Shown: positions 23,007 to 40,685 of the stretch, one piece after another
Layout of the letters: the number at the start of each line of letters is the position of its first letter
Numbering within the stretch: position 1 is the first letter of the stretch
NCBI GenBank assembly: GCA_019828545.1
Contig: JACVRA010000364.1
Span: forward strand, 1 to 64,000
Direction of reading: 5' to 3'
Length of the DNA: 64,000 bases
Source: Paracamarosporium sp. OC-R06-R3
Taxonomy: Eukaryota; Ascomycota; Dothideomycetes; Pleosporales; Didymosphaeriaceae
Notes under the pieces: generated by a model
The model's database searches: none
What the model saw: only the letters and a program-made list of their open reading frames with translations
What the model was told of the DNA's origin: nothing
Made by a program: the position numbers and the translations under genes

Positions 23007-24685
23007 GATGCAGTGGGTGTATGGTAAGTTCTCAGGTGCTGCGATGTTGCGACGATGCGATGCTGCGCGGGGTGTCTTTATCAGTGCCGCTCTGTATTTT
23101 CGTCATGTTTTGAAGATTTTCAGTTTTGGAGGGTCCCGCAAGTAGTGGCTCCACCTAGCTGCCCACCGTCGTTCCACCGATTCGTTGCGTCACCACACAG
23201 GACTGGGTGAGCGCATCGCATAGGAGGGCCCAAACACTGGAGCTCTCATTTCACCGGCTGCGGTTGCTGCGTAGCGCGGCCGAGTATCCTGCTCACCGAC
23301 TCGATCTCCAGACCTGCCCGATCTCGGGCAGACCCGCGCCCACGTGACGTCTCCTCCACAGGCACTACGCTCCTCTGAGGGACGACGATTCAGGTAGCTC
23401 GTACGGCCTGTGGAGAAACAAAGGCCGTCCCCGTGGGCAGGAAAATCGAAAATTCGGGGTCAAGCTTGCCCCCTTGGGCAGTCAGCGACTTGAGTCAAGG
23501 AGTGAGTTGGCTCCCATAACCAGGGTCCTGCGACGTATTCGTTGTCATCGCTATCCTGGGTTCTGTCGCATTCGAATATCGGTCGACTAATCACTAGAGT
23601 GCTGTTTGATGAAATCTCCGCGAAGAAGAAAATCCCGTTTCGCTGCTAACTTTAGAAAGAAGGCGTCTATGTGCACTCCACCATACTACCGCTGGCCTCT
23701 GAAGGACGACCGTACCTTTCCGATTTCTCGATGACGTGGATTTTTGATTGGAAAATGCTATCATGACCATGCCACTAAAAATGATTGATTAGGATTTAAT
23801 TATGTGTGGCTACGAGCGCGCAGTCATTGGAACGACGCTCGCGCTACCTGCTTAAAAATCCGCGTTGACCTCTCTGTATGCTGGACGTGCGCCCACAAAA
23901 ATGGCGATCGGCGCAACTTCGACTATAATCTCAATTTACATCGCATATTGCGGCGAAACGTTGTTGGTATTTTTGAGATCATGTTGCACATTCCACTCGT
24001 GCTCGTGTCGTGGGTCAGGTACGGTGTTGAGACCCGAGCGGTGGATAAGCAGGCACATTCCCCGTCACCGTCAAGTTCATCCCCGCCCGAATTCCGAGAA
24101 TGAATATGTTGCTCGTCATCGTATCGCCCCGTTGGCTCGCTGAAGGAGACTGCTTTGCCAGTCTATAAATGCGCTATGCTAGGTGCGTATTGCTCGGTCC
24201 CACTTCAACAATCCAAATTTGACGCTGTTGGGTATCACGACATTACAATGGTCCTCATCAATGGAAACGTTGAATGGGTTCTAATGAACACTAATCGATC
24301 AAATCAGTTAATGCTGATTCCGTGATTTCCGGTAGGTGCAGCCTCACTGCAGACCACCAATACACTAATGCGCTTGGGCGGATTTCGCGAGAAAGCTGTA
24401 CGATGAAGCACACAAGACGATGTTAATGCAGTTGAATCGTGCTGGAGACCAGCAAATTGACGCGTTCAAAGAGGACATGGACCAGGAATCAAGCTCAAGG
24501 GCACATCCTATGTGATCATGGGCAGAAACGGTAACACTAATCATGATGTTATCGCCTTTCCCTTGATAACGGTTTTTCGAACGACATATCAAATCTCGAA
24601 AATGGATAGTTGCAAAGAAGTCGATTACAACAAGAACGCTCACGTCATGACATTAACCATTCATGCATATATATGGATTCAATAT
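23007..24685. other. Intergenic, 1.7 kb
   Basis: The first ~500 bp are GC-rich promoter-like sequence of the SDR, including a near-palindrome CTGCCCGATCTCGGGCAG near 23,314. The rest is mixed. No conserved coding sequence, repeat family or RNA gene seen. Confidence 0.45.
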
Positions 24686-25713
24686 CTACCCTGAGATCGC
24701 CAGCGAAGCGATTCTAGGCGCCCAGTCAAGGAAGTAATCAAGCCCATCAGCAATCGACATGATTCCCACCGCCGCATGGTCACTAAACGGATACTCATGC
24801 AGCTCGACATCCCTCAACCGCGTGCTGTTCTTGATCTCATTGTACAATGCGTTGACATTGGTCGTCATATTCGAGAACGCGAGGAACGATTTCCTAGTCT
24901 CAAATTCTTCTTCTGTCTCCACACGCCTCTTGACGGGGTTTTGTTCGCGGCCTCCGTAGCTTAATGCAACGGCGGGCTTGGTGATATTGTTGCCTGCGGA
25001 AGCCTTAAGAGGGCCAAGTTGGCTGAAGATGTAGTTGTTGTTCCAGTACAGGGCGGGCGAGGCGATCAAGAAAGTGTCGAAGAGGTCCGGGCGAGCGATG
25101 AGAGCGTAGGTCGCGAACAAGCCAGCCATGGAGTGACCGTGCAGTGCATCGCGGGAGAATTCGGTGTTGGGGAAGAGAGTGTTCCGGACCCAGGGCTTCA
25201 GGATCTCATCGATGAAAGTAAGGAAGTTGTCTGCGTTGGAAGGAACACCAGGCTGCTCTGGAGTAGGGCAAGTTGCGCAGACCGGAGGCTGGTAGTCGTG
25301 ATATCGGCCTTCACTGTATGGAGAATCTGCAATGAGATCCGGATATCCTAGACTGACTACGATGGTGTCGGGCATGGCGAACTCCACTGGTCGGCGGTTA
25401 CGAACAGCCTGTGCAGCGATGTTCCCTTGTGCATTTCCATCGAGGACGTATCTACGATAGGCTTTAGCAACGAAGTCCAGGGAACCGAGAGTATATGGCC
25501 ATCTTGTCTCTGTTTGGTATGTGGCCTGGAGCAAACTTACAGTGTCTCAACAATGGCTGTGTCCTCTCGCGAAGTCCAATTCAATGGCCAAGCGACTTCA
25601 ATTTGGTATTCCCACGTACCGTTGGACGCATTCCAGAAACCTAGATTGGGGAGCACCGTCGATGGAAACGACGTGATCAGTGGCGTGAACGTCCAATTGC
25701 CGAGCGCTGACAT
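24686..25713 (-). CDS. Alpha/beta-hydrolase esterase, IroE/esterase-D-like
   Basis: A 312-aa putative esterase (PF00756-type fold; IroE-like siderophore or other ester hydrolases). The ATG is at 25713 (MSALGNWTF). Exon 1 is 25541-25713, intron 89 bp (25452-25540, GTAAGT...CGTAG, branch GCTAA) and exon 2 24686-25451. Splicing yields VETLYVLDGNAQGN, the expected strand followed by the LDGN oxyanion loop (about 61-64). The nucleophile elbow is GHSMAG (Ser about 165). The likely catalytic His is in EYPFSDHAAVG near the C-terminus. No signal peptide. Neighbours are an SDR on one side and, 3.9 kb away, a Baeyer-Villiger enzyme whose ester products such a hydrolase could cleave. Confidence 0.82.
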
Positions 25714-26343
25714 CGTGACCCACAAACCTACTGTGATTGAAGTTGTCAAAGATTCTGCTTGCTTGCTCAAGGTGCAATATCAAGTTGATCAACTTGATAC
25801 TCAGGCTAGAAGAGCAGCGTCAAAAGCCTTTAAGCTTCCGCGCGGCTGTCGACAGGGTCGCGGGGACCTGTTTATCTATTGCACGTGCCCAAGCCCATCA
25901 CGCCTCCTAGCAGGGGTAGAGAACGTGTTCGCTAAAGGCAGCCTAGGCCCGAATCCTCCCGCCCCTCTAGGCTCGGCACTTTCGCATTCATCTACCCGAC
26001 GTGATTGTACCATTGCACCGGTACTGAAGGCATGAAGCTGTAACAAGACTTGCGGAGTAGTCCTTGTACCTTAACAGGCCCAAAATCCTGTGGAGTCTGG
26101 GCAAATACCTTCTCGCGAGCAGCTCAAGGCCTGTAAATGGAGAACAGCTGATGACGCCAGAACGCATCCAGAACGCCTGTCATGCAAATGCTTCGCAACC
26201 GAAGCTGCAGGTTTAGTCAAAAACAGCCAAGTCTGGCGAAGTTCGGGAAGCGCGTCCAGTCCCATCCTGCTGGTATCCATGTAATAGCTGCGTAACCCAT
26301 GCAAGCGCAGGAAATAGTTTGCAATTACCAGCCTCGCATGCCC
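25714..26343. other. Intergenic, promoter side of the esterase
   Basis: No supported gene; upstream sequence of the esterase and the 3' side of the decayed coding stretch. Confidence 0.4.
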
Positions 26344-26930
26344 TCATTGGGTGGACAACTGAAATCCGTCCCGAGACTCGATAATGCGACGCTTGCATGA
26401 CCAGTGGTCACCTTCGATAATCGAAAGAGAACCTGAGACTTCTGGAACAACACTTCTAGCCGCGTGGATTGACGTTGCTAACGGGTTTCCGGCTCGGTAG
26501 TCAAGGTCCAGGACCGCATACTGGTAGGAGCACCGGCCATTGCGGCTGCGAGCAGTAATCGCCGAGATGAACTTATCAATGGGGTAGTCTCCGAGCTCAA
26601 CCCAGTGTTACGTCCAATTCTTCATGATCGTGCGCTTCTATACCTCTTTTAAGCTTCAACCGAGCACCTTGCGGTATACGATACCGTCTTGCCATCCAGT
26701 CCGGAACAGATTATACCACTCGTGCTCCGTCTGTCGTGATCATCCGTGACGTCTGAATCAGACTGTTCGCTAGCAAAATCTCACGAGGTTTTTGGACACT
26801 CCGCGGACCTCAGCGATGAGCTTCGGCGTCGTTCGCTTCCTCCAACCTGCGTTTTGGTATTGATTCACGCAGTCATGCCTGCTCCTACTGCAATACGTTT
26901 TTGAGTGGGCTTGAACCTCGCAGCAACTGG
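26344..26930 (-). pseudogene. Unrecognised coding-like stretch, unpredicted exons or decayed gene
   Basis: The last part, 26344-26607, is an 87-residue open segment with clear protein-like composition (GDYPIDKFISAI, RCSYQYAVLDLDYRAG, HAARSVVPEVSGS) ending in TGA. In the same frame, but across three stops, lies EWYNLFRTGWQDGIVYRK (about 26,650-26,720). A 54-bp intron-like sequence with donor GTGAGA, a CTGAT branch and a CAG acceptor would join it to GWRKRTTPKLIAEVRGVSKN upstream. The gap with three stops could only be an intron of about 72 bp with weak GTGCTC and GAG ends. Either this is an intron-rich gene with weak sites or one in decay. I do not recognise the family. Further coding-like minus-strand fragments occur around 27,600-28,400. 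Confidence 0.35.
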
Positions 26931-31493
<4,563 letters not shown>

Positions 31494-32507
31494 CGCGAAC
31501 GGATCTTCTGGCCTTGATGAATCTTCTAGGCTTGCTGTGGCGTTTGAAGGGAAATAAAGACTGCTGAAGCATATGACTAGATAGATTCTAGAGGATCGTA
31601 GTTGTCTGGTGTGCGTTCTAGGTGTCTAATGAATCAGTTCCGGTCGTTACTCAGCTTCTTAAACGTCTTGGTAAGAACGACGTCAGGGTGCTCTCTTTTT
31701 TTCTCTTCACCATATAGCATCTATTTCTCCGGATCATCTGTCAGCAGGCGTTAAGCGTAGGTAAAGATAAGAACAATACGAAATATACCTTCTCTTTACA
31801 TTGGTGATTTATCTCTATCGTTCTTCATCGCACTTCTTCGACTCTAATTCTGCAAATGATAATCTTGCTATGTTAACAACTTACCGTTAATAGAAAACTT
31901 GCTGTATGCTTAGTGTCGTTCAATTCACAATCGCTCCACTCCTCTTCATCAACGTTCAAGGTCGATACAACAGTGCGTACTACTTTGAACGCCTCGAATG
32001 ACAGCAAAACGTCGTTAAATGCGGTCGCATTTGTTCAGGCCAATCATGAGCGATGGTGAGTCATCGCCCTCAGCACTGATTCATTAGTACCTCGTCGGCG
32101 ACCCTTACCCCACAATAGTTCACCTTTCTGGCCCCTCTCGCTCAACATTCGGTCCTGCTTTACCGTGCCACACGCCCTTGTCTTGGCCACCCGCGCGATA
32201 ATCCTTTGGTACCTCTTGGCAATAAGAATCCATCCAATGGAGAGCAGCTGAGGCGCGATAAGACATGTCGCTTAGGTTGGCCAAGGACGCCTCCTCCGCG
32301 CGGGGAAGAAAGTATGGGGTATTCTGGGGAACGTCTACCGGCACGACGGCAACACCTGGTCGATTTTGTTTCGAATACGTCCTAAATGGTTTGAGGTGAA
32401 TGCAGCTGCAAGGTGACAGTCGCAGCTGAAACAAAGTATATAGTGCCGATCGTCCCCAGCGTCTAGATCTGCGTCTCACCCTCCCCTCATCCTAAGTATC
32501 TATTCTC
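31494..32507. other. Intergenic between BVMO and MFS pump
   Basis: 3' region of the monooxygenase and promoter of the transporter. A minus-strand open frame (32,120-32,479) has a partly protein-like composition but no recognised motif and overlaps the transporter promoter; not called. Confidence 0.45.
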
Positions 32508-34653
32508 ATGGCTGCCAACGAAAAAGAATTTGTTGAGACGAGAAATGTGCATATCGAGGATGTGTCTCGGAGCTCGACTCATGATGAAGTTGCACAAGAA
32601 GCGAGAGGTGGTGAATTGAGCGAGCTACCGTCGAACTATTACTGGAACTGGAGATTTGTGGGATCTGTGGTCGCTGTGGTTTTCATGGCTCAGGGACTGT
32701 ACCTAGGTACGCATCATTCTTGACCAACTTTCGAAGACTGCTGATTAGCGAGTTAGGTTACGTGCTACCCGCCAACACGATCACCATCATCAACGCCGAC
32801 TTGGGACCAGACCCCAACTATGCTCTTATACCCGTCGTCAAGACTCTATGTGGTGGGGTAGGGCTCATCATGGTTGGACGTCTCAGTGATATCTTTGGGT
32901 GAGTCACGCCGATACAGTCACAGAACGAAGTCAAGGCTTGGGTACAACCGACAAATGTGGTGCCTCTCCCGGGTGTGGGAATTATGTTTACGTACCCTTG
33001 GGTTACGAAAGCGTCACGTTGAGATCTCATTCCGCTAACCGCGTATGCAGGCGACGGTGGTTCATGATCGGTGGAGGAGTGCTAGGCATAATCGGGTCTC
33101 TAATGAACGCAACTGCAAAGGACATCAACACCATTCTAGGTGGCACTGTTTTCATCGGCCTTGCAGGAGCAGTTCAGGTATCTTTCAGGTACACGGCCTG
33201 TAATACTAGTCCTGATTTAGAACTGACCTCTTCTAGTTTCGTGTTGATGGAACTAGTTGCCAATAAGCACCGAGCAATCCTCACAGGCTTCCTCTTCTTG
33301 ACAACCTGCCCATTGGCTACCTTCGGTCCACTCATTGCTAGAGCTCTTGCTGCTTATACTGCTCTCGGATGGCGCTGGAACTATTACCTCAACCTGATCA
33401 CAAACGTTATCTCGGTCGCCCTCTTCTACATCTGTTACCACCCACCGAGTCATAGACAACTGCACGAAGGACGAAGTATGCGACAAGATTTGAAGGATCT
33501 CGACTGGGGAGGTATCATATTGTACTCTGGTGGACTGACAAGTTTCATCCTAGCCCTCTCTTGGGGCGGTGGGTTGCATCCTTGGGCATCTTATCACGTC
33601 CTAGTCCCGCTTATTTTAGGGTTCTTCATTCTGGTCGCTTTTGCGTGCTATGGTATGTCTCCCGGTAACCCTTGGAATCTATGGCTAAATGCGAATAGAG
33701 ATCTATATGCCATTAAAGTATCCGTTGATTCCCATGTCCCTATTTTTGAACGGACCTTTCATGGCGCTAGTAGGCGTCGCATCTGTGGCAAGCGTAGGTT
33801 GCTCTGAAAGTCGTAGGCTTGAGACGCGAGATTAATTACTTATAGATGTTCTACTACAGCTTGACGGTTATCTGGCCACAGATGGTTACAGCATTATACG
33901 AAACAGATTCTATCATGATCGGTCTTGTCTCCGGCACTCTAGGCGGTGGTAAGTGTGCTGATAGATTTTGGTGCAGGCATACTGATCATCATAGCAATCG
34001 CATTCGGACAAGTCGTGGGCGGTGGTTCAATCAAGCTCGGATGGGGCCATTGGCAACTTCGTGCCTCGTCTTTGGCAATGTGCGGTTTTATCGGCGCCAT
34101 GGCAGCAACTGATGCTTCCACACGCACACTAGCTATCACGATGTGTGCTCTTGGAGCGTTCGCGGTCGGCATCGTCGAAGTGGTCGGCATCGTCGCCGTG
34201 CCCTTTACCGTTCCACCCGAAGATCTAGGCCTCGCGAGTGGTCTTCTCGGTTCAGTACGCTCTACTCTAGGTTCGGTGGCTACGGCCATATTTTCGAGCA
34301 TCCTTACCACGGAAAAAGCAAAGGAGATACCTCCCCGGCTGACATCCCTCGCGGTACAAGATGGTCTCGCACCTGCGTCTATCAAAGCTTTGGTGAAGGC
34401 TGGGCTTGCGGGCGCTGCCGCGACGGTTGCGAAGATCTCTGGGATTACGGCAGAAAGGTTACCGGCGTACACTACTGCCATTCGGGATGGTAACGTCAAG
34501 AGCTATCATATGGTGTTCTATTCAAGTCTAGCGTTCGGCGGCGTTGCCGTTATCTGTGCGTTTTGCTGCAAGGAGTTTAACAGCCACTTTACAGATCGCG
34601 TCGATCGCAAGTTACAGCATCCTAAGAAGCAGGAGACCGAGAAAGCAGCGTGA
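32508..34653 (+). CDS. TRI12-type MFS efflux transporter
   Basis: Membrane drug/toxin or siderophore exporter of the fungal TRI12 family (DHA-type MFS), 583 aa from seven exons: 32508-32706, 32757-32898, 33051-33188, 33237-33652, 33699-33793, 33846-33948 and 33995-34653. Introns are 50, 152, 48, 46, 52 and 46 bp and the sum closes the frame. The N-terminus is acidic and cytoplasmic. Visible signatures are WRFVGSVVAVVFMAQGLY (TM1), LIMVGRLSDIFGRRW (MFS motif A), GWRWNYYLN in the middle, MPLKYPLIPMSLF at the domain 2 start and FYYSLTVIWPQM later. Intron 6 is chosen as 46 bp because a 28-bp alternative is below the intron minimum and because GTLGGAIAFGQVVGG then matches the family. Direct neighbour of the BVMO on the same strand; likely exports a related metabolite. 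Confidence 0.85.
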
Positions 34654-35476
34654 AATAGGAGCTATACTCGAAGGACTTAGCATATTGTGTCGATAAAACA
34701 TGTCAATGCAACATTTTCCAGAGAACAAAAGTTAATGTTGCGTCCCGCAAGTATACAAATACATTTTCTGTACGGCGGTTTCAGCACGTCGGCGGATCTC
34801 ATAGCCTGTTAACCAGACTTGATGAATTTATCAGGGTCGACTAGGGCTCGGCGTGCTTGAATCTGTCCCGTCAAAGCAGGCAATGAACGTACGGGCGTGT
34901 CCCTAAATAATTCGTAGAGCGGATCGCGTTATTTGATGCGTAATTGGACTGGTATCGAAGGATGTGGCCCAGATAGTTGTTTATACGGTTTTCTTTCTTA
35001 GTTTACCAGGACGAGGTCGGTAATAACCTATATTTGCCAAGCCAATAAATATTATCCTAACACAGGCTAGTATAGTGAAATCAAGAATGATGATTAAACG
35101 AAGCCGAGGTGTGAGCTTCCAGGGGAAGCGTGGAAGTGTCCTTACTTTGAGAAGATGAGATTCACTACAAAAGCAAATCACTTTAGTGGCATGCCTACAA
35201 CAAAGACACTCTAATCAAATCATCTGCTGTCTGGGCTTTTTTATTTTTACATTTGTTCCTTCTCTTTCAGCTTAATGAAAACTGCTGTTCGAATTACTGT
35301 GGTGCGTGACAAACGCCCGAGTGTAAATATGCCGGTCGTAGCCTTACACCCAAACGAACCCACGTGATTCACTCGCGCCATCGACTTTCAACCGTATTTT
35401 AACTCTTTAAAAGTACCCATCCACTGTTTCCACCCGAAATCTTCAGGTCAACCACAGAGCTCCTCACTCGATCAAC
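34654..35476. other. Intergenic, AT-rich
   Basis: Between convergent and tandem plus-strand genes. No gene, repeat or RNA recognised. Confidence 0.45.
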
Positions 35477-36209
35477 ATGACGCGATACGATGAAGTCAAC
35501 GCCCGCCTCATAGGTGTGCGCCTCGCCGGTACGTTTATCATACACACCTCTGGACCAAACCCACATACGAGATGCTAATTGCGCCTCTTCAGTGGATATA
35601 GAGAACCATAATAGCTCCAACAGGTCCATGCGAACTGTCTCCCCAGCCACGGAAGCTGGCGACGCCGTTGTTCAAGCGCTTGAAGCCCAGATAGCTGCCG
35701 AGATGGGTCAGAACGAGCAAGACGATACGGATAATGACGGCTCAAGTGACGATAAGATGCATTACAAGACTGCAAAGCCGAAGGCCACGATCGTCCTCCC
35801 GTCCGACTGGATGTATTGCACCACAGAGACCGGTTTTCCTATCTTCCTCGGCCGCAAAGACAAGCAACGCCCCCACAAGACAACGACTACCCCGCCAGCC
35901 CGCCTAGACAAACGTCTTGCAACTTTCATCAAATACTGGGAAGCTTTCTATGTTAACCTAAGTTTTGGAAAGGGCAAGTTTGCTGAAGGCATGTCCCAAC
36001 TGCGGCTCGCGTGTGAAGTCCGTGGCTTAGTCAGGTATGGTACAAGGGATCAGCTTGTGGTGAGGTTGGTGGAGCGAGCAATTAGGGATGCTGTAAGGGG
36101 ATGGTCAGAACTGAGTGATAGTGTCGGATGGGTGAGGATGGAGGATGCGCCAGGACTACCCGAGGTAGCGGCTGCGGTTGAGGATGAGATGGATGTCAAC
36201 TCATTTTGA
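35477..36209 (+). CDS. Conserved-looking hypothetical protein, 222 aa
   Basis: Two exons: 35477-35528 and 35593-36209. The 64-bp intron has donor GTACGT, branch TGCTAAT and acceptor CAG, giving MTRYDEVNARLIGVRLAVDIE at the start. The middle is acidic and low-complexity (NEQDDTDNDGSSDDK). The C-terminal ~120 residues look folded, with VLPSDWMYCTTETGFPIFLG, ATFIKYWEAFYVNLSFGKG and LVERAIRDAVRGW. No known domain is recognised, no signal peptide or membrane segment. It could be species- or family-restricted. Confidence 0.6.
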
Positions 36210-36625
36210 GGTTGCATGTCGCTTCTGGTGGTTTGTTAGGCATGAGTGAGTGGGTTTGCTACAACTCAACGATTTGGGGGCACTGAAAGTCTGTAAATCT
36301 GCAAGGACTGCACGCTGTTTCATCTGGGAAGATCATATTAGATAGTTTTAATATTGAATGAGAAGTCGAGGTAACGAGTCCTTTCCACTGTTCCACAAAG
36401 AATAGATTGATATGCTATCGTATAATGTGAAGCGAAAGCAGATTCAGATAATCGGGTGATGAGAGAAGTTGTGACTTGTTGTGGAGGGAGTCTTCCACTA
36501 AGGCCGGGAAGTGCTCCTGAGATTATAATATAACATGGCGTTCTGAATCTTGTTTCGCATATGTAACGCGCACACCGACCGAAAGCAACGCTGTACTTGA
36601 ATGCTTTTGTTACGCGCGTACCACA
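36210..36625. other. Short intergenic, convergent gene ends
   Basis: 3' flanks of the 222-aa gene and the lectin-like gene. Nothing else seen. Confidence 0.5.
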
Positions 36626-38381
36626 TCACACATCTGGGATTGGCAGCTCGCCCTGTGTCCACTGCCCACCATCCAAGTCCCTCGTAAAAACACTCAAATC
36701 ATCACCCCTGGTCTGGTAGAATACGTAAAGGCTTGTTCCACCGGACTGGTCTTCCACAGCGGTAACGCTCATATGTGTACCCTTCAGTCCAGGTATAGCA
36801 CCTCGCGCACTGCCAACCGTGAACAGATTGGCTTCGACGCTCGTTGTAGACTCAGCGGCCCAGTTGATGTCGTGACCCACTATCGTACCGTCAGCCATCT
36901 GAGTGTAGAAGTATTCAGTGAAGCCAAGTGAGCTGCTTGGATGGACGTTTGGGATAGCGTAATCTGTAACATTCTTCCATGTGTTGATGGGATGCTTGGG
37001 TGTCGACTTCCTAGTACTGTTGGTGTCCTTCCACCATATAGTCGCTGTATCGTGGTTATCGACCATCATGGCGTATGTCGTGGTACCCGGAAGCCAGCTA
37101 TAGCATCCAACTCCGGCATGAGTGTTCATGTCATTCCAAGTATGCTCCTCTATCCATTGATCTTGTCCTTCGTACCAACCATATTGTTTGAACGTCGATT
37201 CGTCTGTCGGATACCAGAGGTGCATACCGGGCGTGGTGTCATTGAAGGGGATCGTATTATTGTTACCGTCACGGGTCGGGAACTTGGAGGCATCGGAGTC
37301 GCCGTAATAATTGCCGTACCAGCATGCCTGGAGGCCAACATTCGGAGCACTGTATGCTGTGAGATTGAGATCATTCAAAGGACCGTTTTGCCAGATGTTT
37401 GTGCTGTTGCTGTTGATCTTTTGCTTTACACGACCATCTTTGGCGATATAGAAGATGTGCCACTGCAAACCCAGTTCATTAGTTTCGCTACAACAGCAGG
37501 GAGGCTGGTGTATTTACCACTGATGTGTCGTTGAGGGAATACGAAACAGCAGAGATAGGTGTCGCGTTTTTTGCGTCGCTGACGACGACTTCAGATGCTG
37601 TTCCGCCAATCCATTCGCCTTTCGGAGTAAGCTGTATAGATCGAACTTCGCCAGTCCAGTGTTGGAAATAGACTGTCATTATCTTGCGCTCTTGATGATT
37701 CCAGAACTCGGTTGCCAGAGCGATGCCGGAGCCATTGAAAGTACCGTTACTGGAATAGTAAGCTGTACCCAGTGCACCGCCAACACAGAAACTCGGGTTA
37801 GTCGCACAGTAAGGATCAATGTATCCTGGACCAGTTCTGTATGCGGATAAGCGATGCATACGTCTCTAAGCGTGGGCTTGACTCACGGTGTGTTGCTTTC
37901 TCTCTTATTGCCCAAACTTAGGCCCAGTCCGAGACCCAGGGCCGTAGCCACAACGAAGATAAGGATGATGACTCCTAACAAATACCGACGTGGAATACCG
38001 CATGTTTTGGAAGATTGTTCGGAGGGAAGCTCTGATACCCTGCGCGAGACGGGTTGACCTTTTTCGTCGAATTCAAGCGGTTGAAATCCTGATACGACTG
38101 TCTCGTCCATGGAATAGGGCGAGGTAGGTCTTCTCTGCTGCTGTGCCAGCCAAGGTTCCAGTACTACTTCTGGCGCATCGTGAACAGCTTCCTTCGAGGA
38201 AGTTGGTCTGTTCATGGTGTTGGTACAATTAACCGACAAAAACAGAGCATACTCACTCTTGGTTGCCAGGGAACAGCTTCTCTGGTGCTTGAGTACTAGG
38301 AGAGTTATCCTGAAAGGGTACGTCGTCAGGCGGACTCTCAATCTTGTAGGTGGTGTCCACCTTGGTCGTTGGGGGCTCCAT
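36626..38381 (-). CDS. Membrane-anchored fucose-lectin-like beta-propeller protein
   Basis: A 533-aa protein from four exons: 38257-38381, 37887-38207, 37518-37836 and 36626-37462. Introns are 49, 50 and 55 bp and close the frame exactly. Residues 1-117 are cytoplasmic and disordered. A single membrane segment, LLGVIILIFVVATALGLGLG, lies at about 118-137, and the rest would be outside (type II). The C-terminal ~380 residues carry repeated W- and Y-rich blades typical of the fungal fucose-specific (AAL-like) six-bladed propeller: FQHWTGEVRSIQL, WHIFYIAKDGRVKQKI, VGLQACWYGNYYG, LYVFYQTRGDDLSVF. Several N-x-T/S sites fit secretion. Cell-surface glycan binding is inferred; fucose specificity cannot be read from sequence. 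Confidence 0.75.
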
Positions 38382-40685
38382 GGTGTACGAAACGTTCCAT
38401 CGACGCCTACTGATCAGCTGCAGCGACACCAGCTGACATTGCCGAGTTGAAATGTCATATATATCATCTGCACTGACTTTACGCTGTGCCGACCTCCCTA
38501 GCAGAACCCATCAAAGTGGGCCGACCTTAGCGAATGCGGCGTGCCGCTCGAGAGCGCCCAACTGGAAGCGGTGAAGTCGGGCGTGTATGTGTGGCCGGAT
38601 GTGGTCAAGATCCTTGCAAGGCAGAGCGATAGCACCTGTGAGAGAAGTTGATCGACAAATGAAGGTCAGCAGCTACTCATCTGGCTCACCACCTTCAGAA
38701 AATTTCAACGCGAGTAAGCACGCCCACAACATATTCGCTGACAACTACGTAGATCCAATTGCAAATCTTAGTAGATGAATTCTAGAGCCACAAAAACGAT
38801 GGAAATGTGATCGCAAGCAAAAGCCATGCTTGTCACGAGCTGTAGCCTTTAACCAACAACCAGTAGGCGAGCAATGCACTCCGTTGCAGAGTTGGCAGAG
38901 TTGGCAGAGTGCAGCATCTGACAGCCAGTCGCTGATGACCAAGGTACTGTTATCTAAGGCTGATCAGCATCAAACGGGATCTACCGACCGAGCGGGGAAA
39001 CGTGCAGCAGTCTCATTAGTGTATACCTAGGTTGAACATACTTGGGTTACCTCTCTCTCACTATAGACGGTGTCCCTTTGTCGAAGACCTTATATACTAC
39101 TCCCTTCAAGCTATCTGTATTTCAAGCGCAGGAGGGCGCTTTCGTATCAAACGCCTCGCGACGCATGTTGCTCGCATAAGCTGAACATGGCTGGGCGCGA
39201 AGCTGTACGGAAGGTTTCCTAAACGGGGTGCGGGGTTCAAGTCGGCGACCTTCTTGAAGTACGGCAGTGTGATTCGACATGTAGATGCTATGTCGCCATG
39301 TCTAGGTCCATTATTGCATGTCTTCTGGGTTTCAATTTCGTGGTGACGATAAATGGCACCGCTTCGCTCTAGTTGGTGAATTCGATTCGCGACCTCTTAT
39401 ATCGTACGATCGATGTCACTTGGGTGGGAAAATGATAGGGAGTACATGTGTCGATGAGGACGAGATCTTGAGCATTGGTATGTGCGTATATATACCTACT
39501 GAAAGGAGGCATTGTCGTGTCTAAAGGAACAGGTGCGACCCTGGGGTGTGTTCAATTTCGCGCTAATCCAGAATCATTTAGCGCTGGGAGTCCGGCAGTC
39601 GTCATCGTATTCCGAGTTATCCTCAGCTTTCCTTCACGCCATCAACCAATCCTAAGTGCAAGGCTATATTTTATAATATAGTGTAGGCTTCGTAGCTTTT
39701 CGTATGAACTATTGGGGCAGTCGATTCTCGTTAAAAACCCCTGGCAATTGATGTGCGAGTATTATAAGGAAGTCACGTGCATAAGATGACAATTCCACGC
39801 CACCTCATAGCTCATATATTCGAAATAACAGAATCGTTCGACCATTTTAGAGACCTGCGCAATGTGAACGATTGCAGTACGAGATTAGGTCTTGGTGCCA
39901 GCACGAGGATATCCATAACCTAGTCATGAAAGATGTAGGAAGAGGAGCACCTATATATACTGGGTCACCTGCAGATATGAGTCTAAAGTCCACCCTTAAT
40001 CTTCACAATCAACACGAGACATGCGCCAGTAGTTGTTTGCTCAGAGCTACCTTAGCAAAACTTAGAGATTGCACGAGACAGGAGCTTGATTGTCATGGCG
40101 ATTATATTTATTACTGTGAATGTCTTTCATTATATCATAAGCGACAGTAAACACGAACGCGCTAATCTTTCCCAATATTTCCACTCGTTCAGACACCAGG
40201 CCACGCCCCTCACGTCACGCCGTTCACCCGGGATAGAGGAAACATTGATCTTCTCATCAACCTCAACCACACCCCAATCCACTCGCTCTAGAATCTCATA
40301 CTTCGAATTATTATCTTCTTATTTTCTTCCCATTTGCAATCACGAACGTGATTTCACAGACACTCTTGATGATGTCGGTACCCTTCTTGAGTTGTGTTCC
40401 TCCCAATTGGCTCTAGCTTTACCTGTAGCGAGTCGTACTTTAGCCGTCTGGAGAAATTATGATTCACGGATCTCAATCTCCGTAAGAACATAGTTGACAT
40501 AACTTACCTATACAGGCAGTCAAAACGGTTTTCTCGTTGAGAACGCCGCACTGTGTGAGTCGTTTTCCGAATTGCGAATGACCATCCCCCGCATTTAGTG
40601 TGTGAGACGTGGCTTATGTACATGCAGAGGCCCCAAATGCGATAGACGTTGAGTGGCTTCCAGGTATTTACCAATAGATGGCACA
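38382..40685. other. Long intergenic, 2.3 kb
   Basis: Contains only short frames. A 9-bp direct repeat, GAGTTGGCA (twice near 38,888-38,906), is trivial. No transposon ends or conserved coding sequence were found. Confidence 0.45.

Noticed and set aside
33949..33976. 28-bp intron in the MFS gene
   Set aside because: Too short for a fungal intron. The 46-bp alternative ending at 33994 has a CTGAT branch and gives a better family match.
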